The notes: a model not told the origin generated them from the letters alone. Counted from the first letter of the stretch, positions 30,260-39,490 are shown. The stretch is 64,000 bases of DNA from Candidatus Coprenecus stercoripullorum (GCA_018715745.1 DVLA01000071.1:1-64000), one strand, 5' to 3'. Numbers and translations: made by a program.

Positions 30260-31240
30260 ATGGCTACATTGGATGTGAAATATTTGGGGCTGGAACTGAA
30301 AAGCCCGGTAATTGTCAGCAGCTGCTCGCTTACTGCCGATGCTGGAAAGATTGAGCTGATGGAGAAATACGGGGCCGGGGCGGTAGTCCTCAAGTCGCTG
30401 TTTGAGGAGCAGATCAGCAACGAGGCGGAATTTCTTTCCGGGGTTTCCGACTCCTACCCCGAGATGGGCGATTATCTTCACGGATATATCCGTCACAATT
30501 CAGTGGCGGATTATAAGGAAAAGGTACGCACCATAAAGGAAAGAGTCTCGATTCCCGTGATAGCCAGCATAAACTGTTACAGCAGAGGGGAGTGGACGGC
30601 CTATGCCAGGGAAATCGAGGCCGCCGGGGCGGATGCCATCGAGCTGAACCTTTATGAAATGCCTACCGGCAGGAAGACTTCTCCTGATGAGATTGAACAG
30701 GGGTATTGCGATACTGTGAGGGATGTCGTTAAAAACGTGCATGTTCCGGTGTCGGTGAAAATAAGTTCGCACCTTACCGGTATCGTCTGGTTTGCAGACA
30801 GGCTGTCATCCTGCGGGGCAAAAGGGGTAGTGGTTTTCAACAGGTTCTTCTCTCCCGACATAGATATTGACAGGTTGTGCATTGTACCTGCTCCGGCACT
30901 TTCCGGTCCGGACGAATACCTGATACCCTTGAGATGGACTGCCGTCCTGTCCGCAGTTACACGCGGGCTGGATATTTCCGCCACCACCGGAATCCATGAT
31001 TCCCGGACGGCCCTTAAGCTCATCCTTGCCGGGGCCGATACGGTGCAGCTGTGTTCGGTTCTGTATAAGGATGGCTTAGAAGTTATAGAAAAATTCAACT
31101 CCGACATCATCAGGTTTATGGATGACAACGGGTTCGCCTCTGTAAATGATTTCAGGGGAAAGCTGAACTACTCCAACATAAAGGACCCGGCGATGTACGA
31201 GAGGGTACAGTTCATGAAGACATTCGGAGAATTCCGGTAA
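30260..31240 (+). CDS. dihydroorotate dehydrogenase-like FMN-dependent TIM-barrel protein
   Basis: LGLELKSPVIVSSCSLT, AGADAIELNLYEMPTG, TTGIHDSRTALKLILAGADTVQLCS; homologous fold to DHODH but altered catalytic motif. Confidence 0.8.
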   Translation: MATLDVKYLGLELKSPVIVSSCSLTADAGKIELMEKYGAGAVVLKSLFEEQISNEAEFLSGVSDSYPEMGDYLHGYIRHNSVADYKEKVRTIKERVSIPVIASINCYSRGEWTAYAREIEAAGADAIELNLYEMPTGRKTSPDEIEQGYCDTVRDVVKNVHVPVSVKISSHLTGIVWFADRLSSCGAKGVVVFNRFFSPDIDIDRLCIVPAPALSGPDEYLIPLRWTAVLSAVTRGLDISATTGIHDSRTALKLILAGADTVQLCSVLYKDGLEVIEKFNSDIIRFMDDNGFASVNDFRGKLNYSNIKDPAMYERVQFMKTFGEFR

Positions 31241-31244
31241 TCTG

Positions 31245-31318
31245 TCGGGGTAAAAGGACTCGAACCTTCGACCCCCTGCTCCCAAAGCAGGTGCGCTAGC
31301 CAACTGCGCCACACCCCG
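31245..31318 (-). tRNA. tRNA-Pro (anticodon TGG)
   Basis: 74-nt cloverleaf on minus strand: acceptor CGGGGTG/TACCCCG (+A), anticodon loop TTTGGGA flanked by CCTGC/GCAGG, T-arm GGTTCGAGTCC. Confidence 0.95.
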
Positions 31319-31325
31319 ATAAAGT

Positions 31326-31410
31326 TGCAAATATACACAGAAGCCGAGAGCGGAGCAAATGAGCTTGCTCAAATTTGCTTGGCCGAGGCGTAACAGTATA
31401 AATGCCGAAG
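31326..31410 (-). repeat. Promoter-bearing hairpin repeat, copy A
   Basis: Aligned with copies B and C: GCAAATATAC-NN-A-N-AAGCCGAG-N6-GCAAA...TTTGC...CCGAGGCG...TATA; contains minus-strand -33 TTTG (31356-31359) and -7 TATATTTG (31328-31335), 20-nt spacer. Confidence 0.75.
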
Positions 31411-31487
31411 GCAAATATACGCAGAAGCCGAGAGTAATGCAAACTTGTTTGCAATTACCGAGGCGCCCAAGTATATGTGGACGAAGC
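31411..31487 (-). repeat. Promoter-bearing hairpin repeat, copy B (tandem with A)
   Basis: GCAAATATACGCAGAAGCCGAGAG...GCAAACTTGTTTGC...CCGAGGCGCCCAAGTATATG; minus-strand -33 TTTG at 31440-31443 and -7 TATATTTG at 31412-31419, 20-nt spacer. Confidence 0.75.
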
Positions 31488-31504
31488 CGATAATTAAACT
31501 TCAT

Positions 31505-32188
31505 ATGAAAATACTTATAGTAGAGGATGATGCTTCGTTGAGGAAACTGATGCTCCGGGATCTTTCCCGAGAGAATTATATTGTCGAGACTGCATCGGAC
31601 TTCAATTCTGCCGATGCGCGCATAGCGGCATACAATTATGACTGTATTTTACTGGACATAATGCTGCCCGGAGGAAGCGGCCTCAAACTGTTGGAGCATA
31701 TTAAGAAGTTGCGCAGGAAGGACAATGTGATCATTATATCCGCAAAGGACTCGACAGAGGATAAGATAACCGGTCTTGACAACGGGGCGGATGACTATAT
31801 TGCCAAACCCTTCGAACTGTCGGAACTCAAGGCGAGAATCAAAAGCGTATTGCGAAGGAGCATGGGCGGCGGGGACATGTCATTGAACATGGGCAATGTC
31901 ACCGTACATACGGACAGCCGCATCGTTTCCGTAGACGGCCATGTCCTCCCGCTCTTGAAAAAGGAATACGATATTCTTCTGTACTTTATCCAGCATCCGA
32001 ACCATCTTGTGGACAAGTCCGATCTTGCGGAGGCAGTATGGGGAGACCATGCGGACGGGGTGGACAATTATCAGTTTCTCTATGCGCAGATGAAGAATCT
32101 CAGAAAAAAACTCGGCGAGGCCGGTGCCGCTATCGAGATAAAGGCGGTCTACGGTTTCGGATATAAACTGACAAGTACGGAAGGATAG
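31505..32188 (+). CDS. OmpR/PhoB-family response regulator
   Basis: MKILIVEDDASLRKLMLRDL, YDCILLDIMLPGGSGL, DDYIAKPFELSEL receiver; winged-helix C-terminus; start at 31505. Confidence 0.93.
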   Translation: MKILIVEDDASLRKLMLRDLSRENYIVETASDFNSADARIAAYNYDCILLDIMLPGGSGLKLLEHIKKLRRKDNVIIISAKDSTEDKITGLDNGADDYIAKPFELSELKARIKSVLRRSMGGGDMSLNMGNVTVHTDSRIVSVDGHVLPLLKKEYDILLYFIQHPNHLVDKSDLAEAVWGDHADGVDNYQFLYAQMKNLRKKLGEAGAAIEIKAVYGFGYKLTSTEG

Positions 32189-32189
32189 G

Positions 32190-33461
32190 ATGAGGCTTAT
32201 TTACAGGATAGCGTTGCGGCTTACCATGATTATGGTCCCCCTTATGGCGGTATGGGCGGCCTTTTTTTATTTTGCCGTAGTCGATGAAGTCAATGACGAG
32301 ACTGACGATACACTCGACAGTTTCTCCCAGGTTATCATTATGAAAATGCTGGCAGGCAGGGAGATGCCCCCTCCTGAGACCGGTACGAACAACAGTTACA
32401 GCATCATGCCGGTGGATTCCCTTTATGCTGAGCAGAATAAGAAGATAAGATATTATGATTCCGAGATGTACATACCCGAAAAGAGGGAAACGGAACCGGC
32501 GAGGATACTCAGTACGGTATTCAGGGACGATGACGGGCAGTATTACCGTCTCGATGTCTTTACCCCGGCAATCGACAAGGAGGACCTGCTCAGGGCGATT
32601 GCACTGTGGGTCGTTGCCCTGTATCTCTCGATGCTGTTTATAGCCGTCGGTGTCAGCCTTTATGTTCTCAACAGGAATATGAGGCCGCTCTATTCCCTGC
32701 TCGAATGGCTGGACAGATACAGACTCGGTGGGAAGAACCCGCCCCTGCCTGACGATACGGACATTGTCGAATTCAGGAAACTTAATGAAGGGGCGCAGGC
32801 GGCGCTGGACAGGATAGAGCAGACCTTTGAGAAGCAGAAGCAGTTTATCGGCAATGCCTCGCACGAATTGCAGACCCCTATGGCCGTGATAGCCAACAGG
32901 GTGGAGTGGTTGGTCGACAATACGGACCTGACTGAGGAACAGTTGGGCGAACTTCTGAGAATAAGGAAGACGCTGGATGATGTGGTCCGTTTGAACAAGA
33001 CCCTGCTCATGCTTACAAAGATTGACAACCGTCAGTTTCCGGAAGCGTCGGATGTGGACATAACCGCCCTTTCCGAAGAGATTCTTTCCGCCTATGATGA
33101 AATATACTCGGACAAGGGGCTTTCCGTAAAAAGGGATTTTGAAGCACCCTTAGTTGTCCGGATGAACACTACACTGGCCTATGCCTTGATATCCAATCTG
33201 CTGAAAAATGCGTACTCTCATTCTCCCGAAGGAGGGCACATAACGGTTACGATAAGGGACAGGCAATTCCTGATAGCTAATGACGGGGACGCGGAACTGG
33301 ATAAGGACCGTATTTTCGAAAGGTTCTACAAAGGTTCCGGCAGGGAGGGCTCTGCAGGCCTGGGCCTGGCGATAGTAAGGTCGGTACAGAGATATTACGA
33401 TCTCCGTGTAGAATATGCCTTCATGAATGGAATGCACGTATTCTCAGTGTTTTGGAAATGA
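32190..33461 (+). CDS. sensor histidine kinase
   Basis: Two TM helices, H-box GNASHELQTPMAVIANRVEWL, N-box LISNLLKNAYSHSPEGG, G-box GSAGLGLAIVRSVQRYY. Confidence 0.93.
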   Translation: MRLIYRIALRLTMIMVPLMAVWAAFFYFAVVDEVNDETDDTLDSFSQVIIMKMLAGREMPPPETGTNNSYSIMPVDSLYAEQNKKIRYYDSEMYIPEKRETEPARILSTVFRDDDGQYYRLDVFTPAIDKEDLLRAIALWVVALYLSMLFIAVGVSLYVLNRNMRPLYSLLEWLDRYRLGGKNPPLPDDTDIVEFRKLNEGAQAALDRIEQTFEKQKQFIGNASHELQTPMAVIANRVEWLVDNTDLTEEQLGELLRIRKTLDDVVRLNKTLLMLTKIDNRQFPEASDVDITALSEEILSAYDEIYSDKGLSVKRDFEAPLVVRMNTTLAYALISNLLKNAYSHSPEGGHITVTIRDRQFLIANDGDAELDKDRIFERFYKGSGREGSAGLGLAIVRSVQRYYDLRVEYAFMNGMHVFSVFWK

Positions 33462-33559
33462 TTTCATTTTTATTTCATAATTGCATTGGACTTTTGCCGT
33501 GTCACAAAATCCCCGTCGGGGAATTAAGAGTGAAGATAAAAACAAAAGCATTAAAAATT

Positions 33560-34822
33560 ATGAAGAAGATTTTAACTGTATTAGCACTTTCGGCTTTTAT
33601 TGTAACCATTATCTCCTGCGACAGGAATGGGAATACTGACAAAGTCGAAATTACCAACGAAACAGAGGCTGCATTGTATGAAATGTATCCGGACGCAACT
33701 GATGTCTCCTGGCAGTTTAAGAGCGGTTACAGCGTTGCTTCTTTTTCAAGTTCCTTTACGAAATCAGACAATTCGGTAAGGCGCTCGGCATGGTTCGATG
33801 ACATGGGCGGCTGGTATATGACCGAAACGGACATAACCTACGACAGGCTGCCCGAAGCAGTCAAGGCTGCATTTGAAAGCAGCGAATATGCATCGTGGAC
33901 TATAGACGATATCGACATGCTCGAACGCGGAGGTGTTGAAACCATATATGTAATCGAAGTGGAAGGCGTCATGGAAGGCCGCACTGTGGAGATGGACCTT
34001 TATTATTCTCCGGACGGTATTCTGGTAAAACAGATAGCCGATGCCGACAGCGATTACGACTATGACGACTATATCCCTACCGACCCCGGTACCGGTATCC
34101 GGGACTTTATTGAAGAGAATTATCCCGGGGCCCGCATCGTTGAGGTGGACGAAGAGGGCGGATATGTCGAGGTGGAGATTATTGACGGAGGCGTATGCCG
34201 CGAACTGCTGTTCGAAATGGGGGGAACATGGATATATACGAAGACCGGGCTGCGCCTTGCGGAAGTTCCGGAGAACATAATGCAGTTCTTCAACAGTTCC
34301 GAATACTCGTCTGCACGGATAGATGATGTGGACCACTACCTGATGCCCGGCAATGAGTTTTACCGCTTCGAGCTCGAAGGACGCGGGGACGATGTGGAAA
34401 TCGACATATATCCTGACGGGACAATCGAGGTCGTGGACCGTGGCGGGAACGGAGGCAACGGGAACGGCCAGATGGTAGGCGAGGAGGTCGCTGCCTTCAT
34501 AGAGGACAGGTATCCCGGTGCCGTAATACTTGAATACGACTATGACGACGGCATGCTTGAAGTGGAGATATTCCATGACTCGCGTGAAAAGGACGTTTAT
34601 TTCAACGGTGCGGACGAGTGGGTATGGAGCAAATGGGAAGTACGGGTGAGCGAACTCCCTGCTGCCGTCATAGCCGCCCTCGATGCCGAGTACGGCCGCT
34701 ATGAGATTGACGATGCCGAGTTCGTGGAAACGCCGTCTTCACAATATTATGTTATTGAAATCGAATTCGGCGATGACAACGAAATAGAGCTGCGCATGGA
34801 TGCAGACGGTAATATCCTGTAA
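33560..34822 (+). CDS. secreted/lipoprotein with three tandem PepSY-like domains
   Basis: Lipobox-like SAFIVTIISC; three repeats of the type (YPxAxxxxxx...W...LPxAVxAAxxxxYxxxxIDDxxxxxxxxxxYxIExE...D..EIxxxxDGxI); very acidic. Confidence 0.78.
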   Translation: MKKILTVLALSAFIVTIISCDRNGNTDKVEITNETEAALYEMYPDATDVSWQFKSGYSVASFSSSFTKSDNSVRRSAWFDDMGGWYMTETDITYDRLPEAVKAAFESSEYASWTIDDIDMLERGGVETIYVIEVEGVMEGRTVEMDLYYSPDGILVKQIADADSDYDYDDYIPTDPGTGIRDFIEENYPGARIVEVDEEGGYVEVEIIDGGVCRELLFEMGGTWIYTKTGLRLAEVPENIMQFFNSSEYSSARIDDVDHYLMPGNEFYRFELEGRGDDVEIDIYPDGTIEVVDRGGNGGNGNGQMVGEEVAAFIEDRYPGAVILEYDYDDGMLEVEIFHDSREKDVYFNGADEWVWSKWEVRVSELPAAVIAALDAEYGRYEIDDAEFVETPSSQYYVIEIEFGDDNEIELRMDADGNIL

Positions 34823-34893
34823 ATAATCCAGTCATGTAAGCTCTGGACGGATACGGCCCTGCGGGGCGGCGCGATTCGGACAGACAATAGCCG

Positions 34894-34919
34894 AAAGCCC
34901 GGAATTTTCCGGGCTTTTT
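34894..34919 (+). terminator. intrinsic terminator
   Basis: Perfect 11-bp stem AAAGCCCGGAA-TT-TTCCGGGCTTT followed by TT. Confidence 0.85.
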
Positions 34920-35005
34920 CAGTTTTATTTTAGAATCGCTTTTCATCTTTGCACTGTCAATGATAGGTAATAATAGTATTAATAAATATTTTAAATTAAG
35001 GAATT

Positions 35006-35446
35006 ATGAAAAAATTAATGGTTATTGCGACAGCTTTTCTGTTCTTGGGACTTTCAACTGCCAGGGCCGACCAGGACATTCCCATTCAGGTAAGCCAGCT
35101 CCCGGTTGCTGCACAGGAGTTCATCAAACAGTATTTTCCGAATGAAAAAGTATCTTATGCCAAAGAAGAGCGCGACCTCATGGAGACAACGTACGAGGTT
35201 ATTTTTACCAACAGCACTAAGGTCGAGTTTTCCCGCAACGGGGACTGGAGGGAGGTAGACTGCAGATATTCACTGGTCCCTGCCGCACTTGTCCCTGCGG
35301 AGATTACATCCTACCTCAACGCCTCTTTCCCTGACATGTCTGTAGTATCCATTGAAAAGGGACGTTACGGATATGAGGTGAAGATTACCAACGGCCTTGA
35401 GATAACATTCGACTCCAAATTCAACGTTGTAGAGATAGACGATTGA
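35006..35446 (+). CDS. secreted PepSY-like domain protein
   Basis: Signal peptide; QLPVAAQEFIKQYFPNEKVSYAKEERD...YEVIFTNSTKVEFSRNGDWREVDC two-half PepSY-like fold. Confidence 0.8.
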   Translation: MKKLMVIATAFLFLGLSTARADQDIPIQVSQLPVAAQEFIKQYFPNEKVSYAKEERDLMETTYEVIFTNSTKVEFSRNGDWREVDCRYSLVPAALVPAEITSYLNASFPDMSVVSIEKGRYGYEVKITNGLEITFDSKFNVVEIDD

Positions 35447-35473
35447 TTTCAGGTACTTTAAGCACAATGAACC

Positions 35474-35503
35474 GGCCGGGCACAGTTTTTGTCCGGCCTT
35501 TTT
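35474..35503 (+). terminator. intrinsic terminator
   Basis: GGCCGG...CCGGCC stem followed by TTTTT. Confidence 0.8.
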
Positions 35504-35555
35504 ATTGCAGTTGCCGGGAATCGGAAATTGCAGATACGGTTAAATTCAAATCGAT

Positions 35556-36038
35556 ATGTTGAAAACAGGTGACAAGGCCCCGTATTTCGAGGGGCATGAT
35601 CAGGATGGCAATCTTATAAAATTAAGCGATTTCGCCGGCCGTAAGCTGGTATTGTACTTCTATCCCAAGGACAATACGCCGGGATGTACCGCCGAGGCAT
35701 GCGATCTTCGGGACAATTACCGGAGATTCCTGGCGGAAGGATATTCGGTCGTCGGGGTAAGCAGGGACAGTGCGGCATCCCATAAGAAATTCGCTGCAAA
35801 ATATTCATTGCCTTTTCCCCTGATTTCTGATCCCGATCTGGCTGTCCTTAAGGCTTACGAGGCTTACGGCGAGAAAAAGATGTACGGGAAAACAGTAACG
35901 GGAACGCTCAGGAAGACATATGTCATAGATGCGGACGGGACTATTTTTGACATTATTTCCAAAGTAGATACAAAGGCGCATTCATCCCAGATACTTTCCG
36001 ATACAGCGGAAATAAATGCCGCGTCCGGCCGCAGGTAG
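35556..36038 (+). CDS. bcp: thioredoxin-dependent thiol peroxidase (peroxiredoxin Bcp)
   Basis: LYFYPKDNTPGCTAEACDLRDNY peroxidatic Cys motif. Confidence 0.95.
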   Translation: MLKTGDKAPYFEGHDQDGNLIKLSDFAGRKLVLYFYPKDNTPGCTAEACDLRDNYRRFLAEGYSVVGVSRDSAASHKKFAAKYSLPFPLISDPDLAVLKAYEAYGEKKMYGKTVTGTLRKTYVIDADGTIFDIISKVDTKAHSSQILSDTAEINAASGRR

Positions 36039-36053
36039 AGACGCATGAAAACA

Positions 36054-36097
36054 AATACGAACAGGCTTACAGGAATGCTCGTAAGCCTGTTCGTATT
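36054..36097. terminator. long inverted repeat, probable bidirectional terminator between bcp and tRNA-Ser
   Basis: Perfect 17-bp stem AATACGAACAGGCTTAC / GTAAGCCTGTTCGTATT with 10-nt loop. Confidence 0.7.
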
Positions 36098-36101
36098 CTT
36101 G

Positions 36102-36188
36102 CGGTGAGGGGGGGATTCGAACCCCCGGTACCGTTTCCAGTACGGCAGTTTAGCAAACTGCTAGTTTCAGCCACTCACTCACCTCACC
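36102..36188 (-). tRNA. tRNA-Ser (anticodon GCT)
   Basis: 87-nt class II tRNA on minus strand: acceptor GGTGAGG/CCTCACC (+G), anticodon loop TTGCTAA flanked by GCAGT/ACTGC, variable arm, T-loop GTTCGAATCC. Confidence 0.95.
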
Positions 36189-36201
36189 GGGTGCAGAGCC
36201 G

Positions 36202-36232
36202 CAAATTTATTACAAAAAGCGGTATCTGCAAA
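36202..36232 (-). promoter_or_regulatory. tRNA-Ser promoter (TTTG-N19-TAAATTTG)
   Basis: Minus-strand -33 TTTG (36229-36232) and -7 TAAATTTG (36202-36209), 13 nt upstream of the tRNA 5' end. Confidence 0.6.
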
Positions 36233-36240
36233 ATTTACTT

Positions 36241-37209
36241 TTATTGTACGGGCTTGGCGATGTTTTCGCGCATGTCGGTATCGGCCTGGATGTTCTTGAT
36301 CTTATAGTAGTCCATTATGCCGAGGTTGCCCGAGCGGAAAGCATCTGCCATGGCCAGGGGGATTTCTTTTTCGGCTTCGATTACTTTGGCCCTGGCTTCC
36401 TGGGCTTTGGCTTTCATTTCCTGTTCGAGGGCTACTGCCATGGCCCGCTTCTCTTCGGCCCTTGCCTGGGCTATGTTCTTGTCTGCGTTTGCCTGGTCTA
36501 TCTGGAGCACTGCCCCGATGTTTTTGCCTATGTCGATATCGGCTATGTCAATGGAAAGTATTTCAAAGGCGGTGCCGGCGTCCAACCCTTTTGCCAGTAC
36601 GACCTTCGAGATGGAATCGGGGTGCTCCAGCACTTCCTTGTGGGACTCGGCGGCCCCTATGCTTGATACGATGCCTTCTCCTACGCGCGCGAGTACCGTC
36701 TCCTCTCCGGCGCCTCCCACGAGCTGCTTAATGTTGGCACGGACGGTAACCCTTGCCTTTGCAATCAATTGGATGCCGTCTTTGGCAACTGCAGTTACGG
36801 GCGGCGTATTGATTACTTTCGGGTTCACCGACATCTGCACGGCTTCGAAAACGTCCCTTCCGGCCAGGTCTATGGCAGCGGCCATTTTAAAGTCAAGGTT
36901 GATATTGGCCTTGTCCGCCGAGATGAGCGCGTTGACTACATTCGGGACATTCCCTTTGGCCAGGTAATGGGCCTCGAGCGCATTGGCATCTAACTTGAGG
37001 CCGGCCTTGGTGCCTGTGACCATGGCCATCACGATCGTGCTCGGGGGAACTTTCCTCCATCTCATCAGTACCAGCTGGATAAGGGATATCTTGACTCCCG
37101 AAATGAGAGCCTGGAACCACAGGGTGACGGGAAAGAACCATAGCAGGATAATAAGGGCCACGATGGCGACCGCTATCCATATTAGCAGAACTGCGATTGA
37201 AGATGTCAT
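36241..37209 (-). CDS. floA: flotillin-like protein FloA
   Basis: [69 protein letters not shown]. Confidence 0.95.
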   Translation of the reverse strand: MTSSIAVLLIWIAVAIVALIILLWFFPVTLWFQALISGVKISLIQLVLMRWRKVPPSTIVMAMVTGTKAGLKLDANALEAHYLAKGNVPNVVNALISADKANINLDFKMAAAIDLAGRDVFEAVQMSVNPKVINTPPVTAVAKDGIQLIAKARVTVRANIKQLVGGAGEETVLARVGEGIVSSIGAAESHKEVLEHPDSISKVVLAKGLDAGTAFEILSIDIADIDIGKNIGAVLQIDQANADKNIAQARAEEKRAMAVALEQEMKAKAQEARAKVIEAEKEIPLAMADAFRSGNLGIMDYYKIKNIQADTDMRENIAKPVQ

Positions 37210-37215
37210 AAAAAA

Positions 37216-37677
37216 TTATTTTGATTTTACGTAAATGCGGTTTGATTCGGTGGAGATTACCTCTACCGGTGTGTTTTCATCGATTATTCCGTTTTCGGCC
37301 GAGGCTTCGACTATATGGCCGTTTATCAGTACTTTGCCCATTGGGTTAAGTCTTGTTACAGTTACACCGCCGCATCCGGCGACAATGCCCTTGTCTTCCG
37401 GATTGCTGTCTGTCCTGCTGTCTATCTGTGCGGTCAGGGCTACCTTGTCCCAGGTTTTGCCCCGCATGGACAGCAGAATAGCCGCAAGAGTGACAATTAT
37501 GTTGACGGCAATCGTTATTATGCCGCCTGTCTGGCCGAATCTGTCGAAAGCGAAAAAACATGAGGCCGTTACCGACGCCAGGCCCAGCAGTCCGGTAATA
37601 AAAAAACCTGGAATAAGCAGGATTTCGGCGATTATGAGGAGTATTCCAATAATAGAAAGACTTATGACAAGTGCCAT
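37216..37677 (-). CDS. NfeD family membrane protein
   Basis: N-terminal TM helices and C-terminal OB-like domain (GKVLINGHIVEASAENGIIDENTPVEVISTESNRIYVK); adjacent to floA as in other genomes. Confidence 0.9.
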   Translation of the reverse strand: MALVISLSIIGILLIIAEILLIPGFFITGLLGLASVTASCFFAFDRFGQTGGIITIAVNIIVTLAAILLSMRGKTWDKVALTAQIDSRTDSNPEDKGIVAGCGGVTVTRLNPMGKVLINGHIVEASAENGIIDENTPVEVISTESNRIYVKSK

Positions 37678-37681
37678 TGGT

Positions 37682-39490
37682 TTATAACTTTATGCTTTGA
37701 ACCGAGACATTTTCCACATTCATCCCCCTGAGCAGTTCCGCTGCGTTTTCCGCTGTTCTCTTTTCGGGGAACGGGCCTATTATGCAGGCCGGGCCGTCAC
37801 CGGTAAGGATCTCTGTTATGTCCTTGTCACCGTATGCGCTTCTTACGGCTTCAATGGCCTGTTCCGGCAGGCCGTCGCTGTAGCCGTAGACAGTGACGTT
37901 GTAGGAGTATTCGGCCGGCTTGTTTTCCAGGGCCCTGGCCGTTTTGACGGATATGCTTTCCCCGTTTTCGTAGGCGATGATGAATGCCTTGGGGAATCCT
38001 TTTGCCCTTACGCCTTTGAGGTTCGAGGATGCCTGGCTGTATGTCCTGTAGGCTCCTACCGCATGCAGATAGTTTCCTGACGGCTGCTTCGTGACATATA
38101 CCGGAACGAGGCCGTTCAGTTTTTCTTCTTCCGCCGGGGAGGAAAGTACCGCTATCTGTATCTGGTATACCAGCCCGTCGGGGATGCCGTCAGTTATTAT
38201 GGATTTTACTTCGGGCAACTCTATGGCCATGTTCGGAATGATTCCGGCCTTGTGTTTTACGAACCTGTAGGGGGCCGTTGGTCTGACTGTCTCTGCATAG
38301 TCTTCTTCTTCCGGAATCTGCGGTATGATACCGTTCTTCAGGAACTCCATTTCCATATCTGCGGCGGCCTTGCCGGCCGAGTCGAGCTGTTTCTTTATGA
38401 CAAAAGACTCCTTTTCGATATCTGCAATCATTTCGGCAAGAAATTCCCGGTCCGCCCCGGATGCCCCTGCGTAAATTTCCCGGCTTTCCCTCAATTTGTC
38501 CAGTTTTGCGGAATAGTCGTCCCTAAGTATGTTTATTCTGTTTATTACAGCTGAATATTCGCCGTACCTCCCGTCTTTTTCCGCATTATCGCCTTCCGGA
38601 CGCTTGCGTCCGGCCCCGTCCGGCCTGCCGGGCTCCAGCATGGCGGCGGTGCGGGCCTGCGATGCACTTTCTATTTTTCTCTTTATAGGGGAAGTCATTG
38701 ATACCGTGATGTATATCCCGACTGAATCGGGGCGGCCGGCCCTGTCGGAGGCTATGATTGTATATTTCCCGTCGGGCGTATTGAAATAGAGCAGGTCGTT
38801 GCTTGTAGAGGAGTAAGGGAAACCGAGGTTTTCCGGTTCTCCCCAGTCCTGCAGCCCGTCGTCCCACCTGCTGGCGTAAAGGTCGTATCCTCCCATGCCC
38901 GCCATTGCATCCGAAGCGAAATACAATGTTTTTCCCTCCCTGTCAAGGAACGGGAAAATTTCATTGCCGTATGAGGAAATCCTTCCTGACACCGGTTCCG
39001 GGGAAGTCCATAGTGTATCGTTGATACGGTATGACTGCAATATTTTCCAGCGCCCTGAGGAATCGGGTGCGGAAAATATCGCCCTGTCCGAGTTTTTCGG
39101 GAAATATATCGCGGAATAGAATTTTCCGGGAGCGGCCTTGACGAGCGGGTTCGGGATCGGAAGCCACGAACCGTCCGCAATGCCGTCGACCCACAGATAA
39201 AAATCCTCTATACTTACCTGCTTTGATGCTATGGTCTTAGGAGTTGCCGCATATCTCATCAGGTTCGCCCCGTTTTCACATTCCGTGACGCTTTTCTCGA
39301 TGTACGGTACGGCAAGGGAGTCCGCCGTTGAGTCCATTGCCGACAAATACATGTCTATTGCCGCCTCGAACTCATAATTCTTGTGGAGGGAGGCAGCTTC
39401 TGACAGTCTGTCCTTTTCCTGCCCGCAGGCTGCGTACGCGGACAGGATGAAAGCGATCGGCATGAAAAACCGTTTGATAAAACCAACCAT
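37682..39490 (-). CDS. PD40/WD40-like beta-propeller protein with C-terminal SPOR-like repeats
   Basis: Signal peptide, PFLDREGKTLYFASDAMAGMGGYDLYASRWD PD40 motif, C-terminal VYQIQIAVLSSPAEEEKLNG...VGAYRTYSQASSNLKGVRAKGF SPOR-like. Confidence 0.78.
   Translation of the reverse strand: MVGFIKRFFMPIAFILSAYAACGQEKDRLSEAASLHKNYEFEAAIDMYLSAMDSTADSLAVPYIEKSVTECENGANLMRYAATPKTIASKQVSIEDFYLWVDGIADGSWLPIPNPLVKAAPGKFYSAIYFPKNSDRAIFSAPDSSGRWKILQSYRINDTLWTSPEPVSGRISSYGNEIFPFLDREGKTLYFASDAMAGMGGYDLYASRWDDGLQDWGEPENLGFPYSSTSNDLLYFNTPDGKYTIIASDRAGRPDSVGIYITVSMTSPIKRKIESASQARTAAMLEPGRPDGAGRKRPEGDNAEKDGRYGEYSAVINRINILRDDYSAKLDKLRESREIYAGASGADREFLAEMIADIEKESFVIKKQLDSAGKAAADMEMEFLKNGIIPQIPEEEDYAETVRPTAPYRFVKHKAGIIPNMAIELPEVKSIITDGIPDGLVYQIQIAVLSSPAEEEKLNGLVPVYVTKQPSGNYLHAVGAYRTYSQASSNLKGVRAKGFPKAFIIAYENGESISVKTARALENKPAEYSYNVTVYGYSDGLPEQAIEAVRSAYGDKDITEILTGDGPACIIGPFPEKRTAENAAELLRGMNVENVSVQSIKL

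Noticed and set aside
28768-30420. 550-aa minus-strand ORF antisense to glyS
   Set aside because: Shadow frame of a clearly conserved gene; composition lacks a recognisable domain and it spans the glyS/DHOD-like junction.
31076-31504. 142-aa minus-strand ORF
   Set aside because: Runs through tRNA-Pro and both promoter repeats; not credible as coding.
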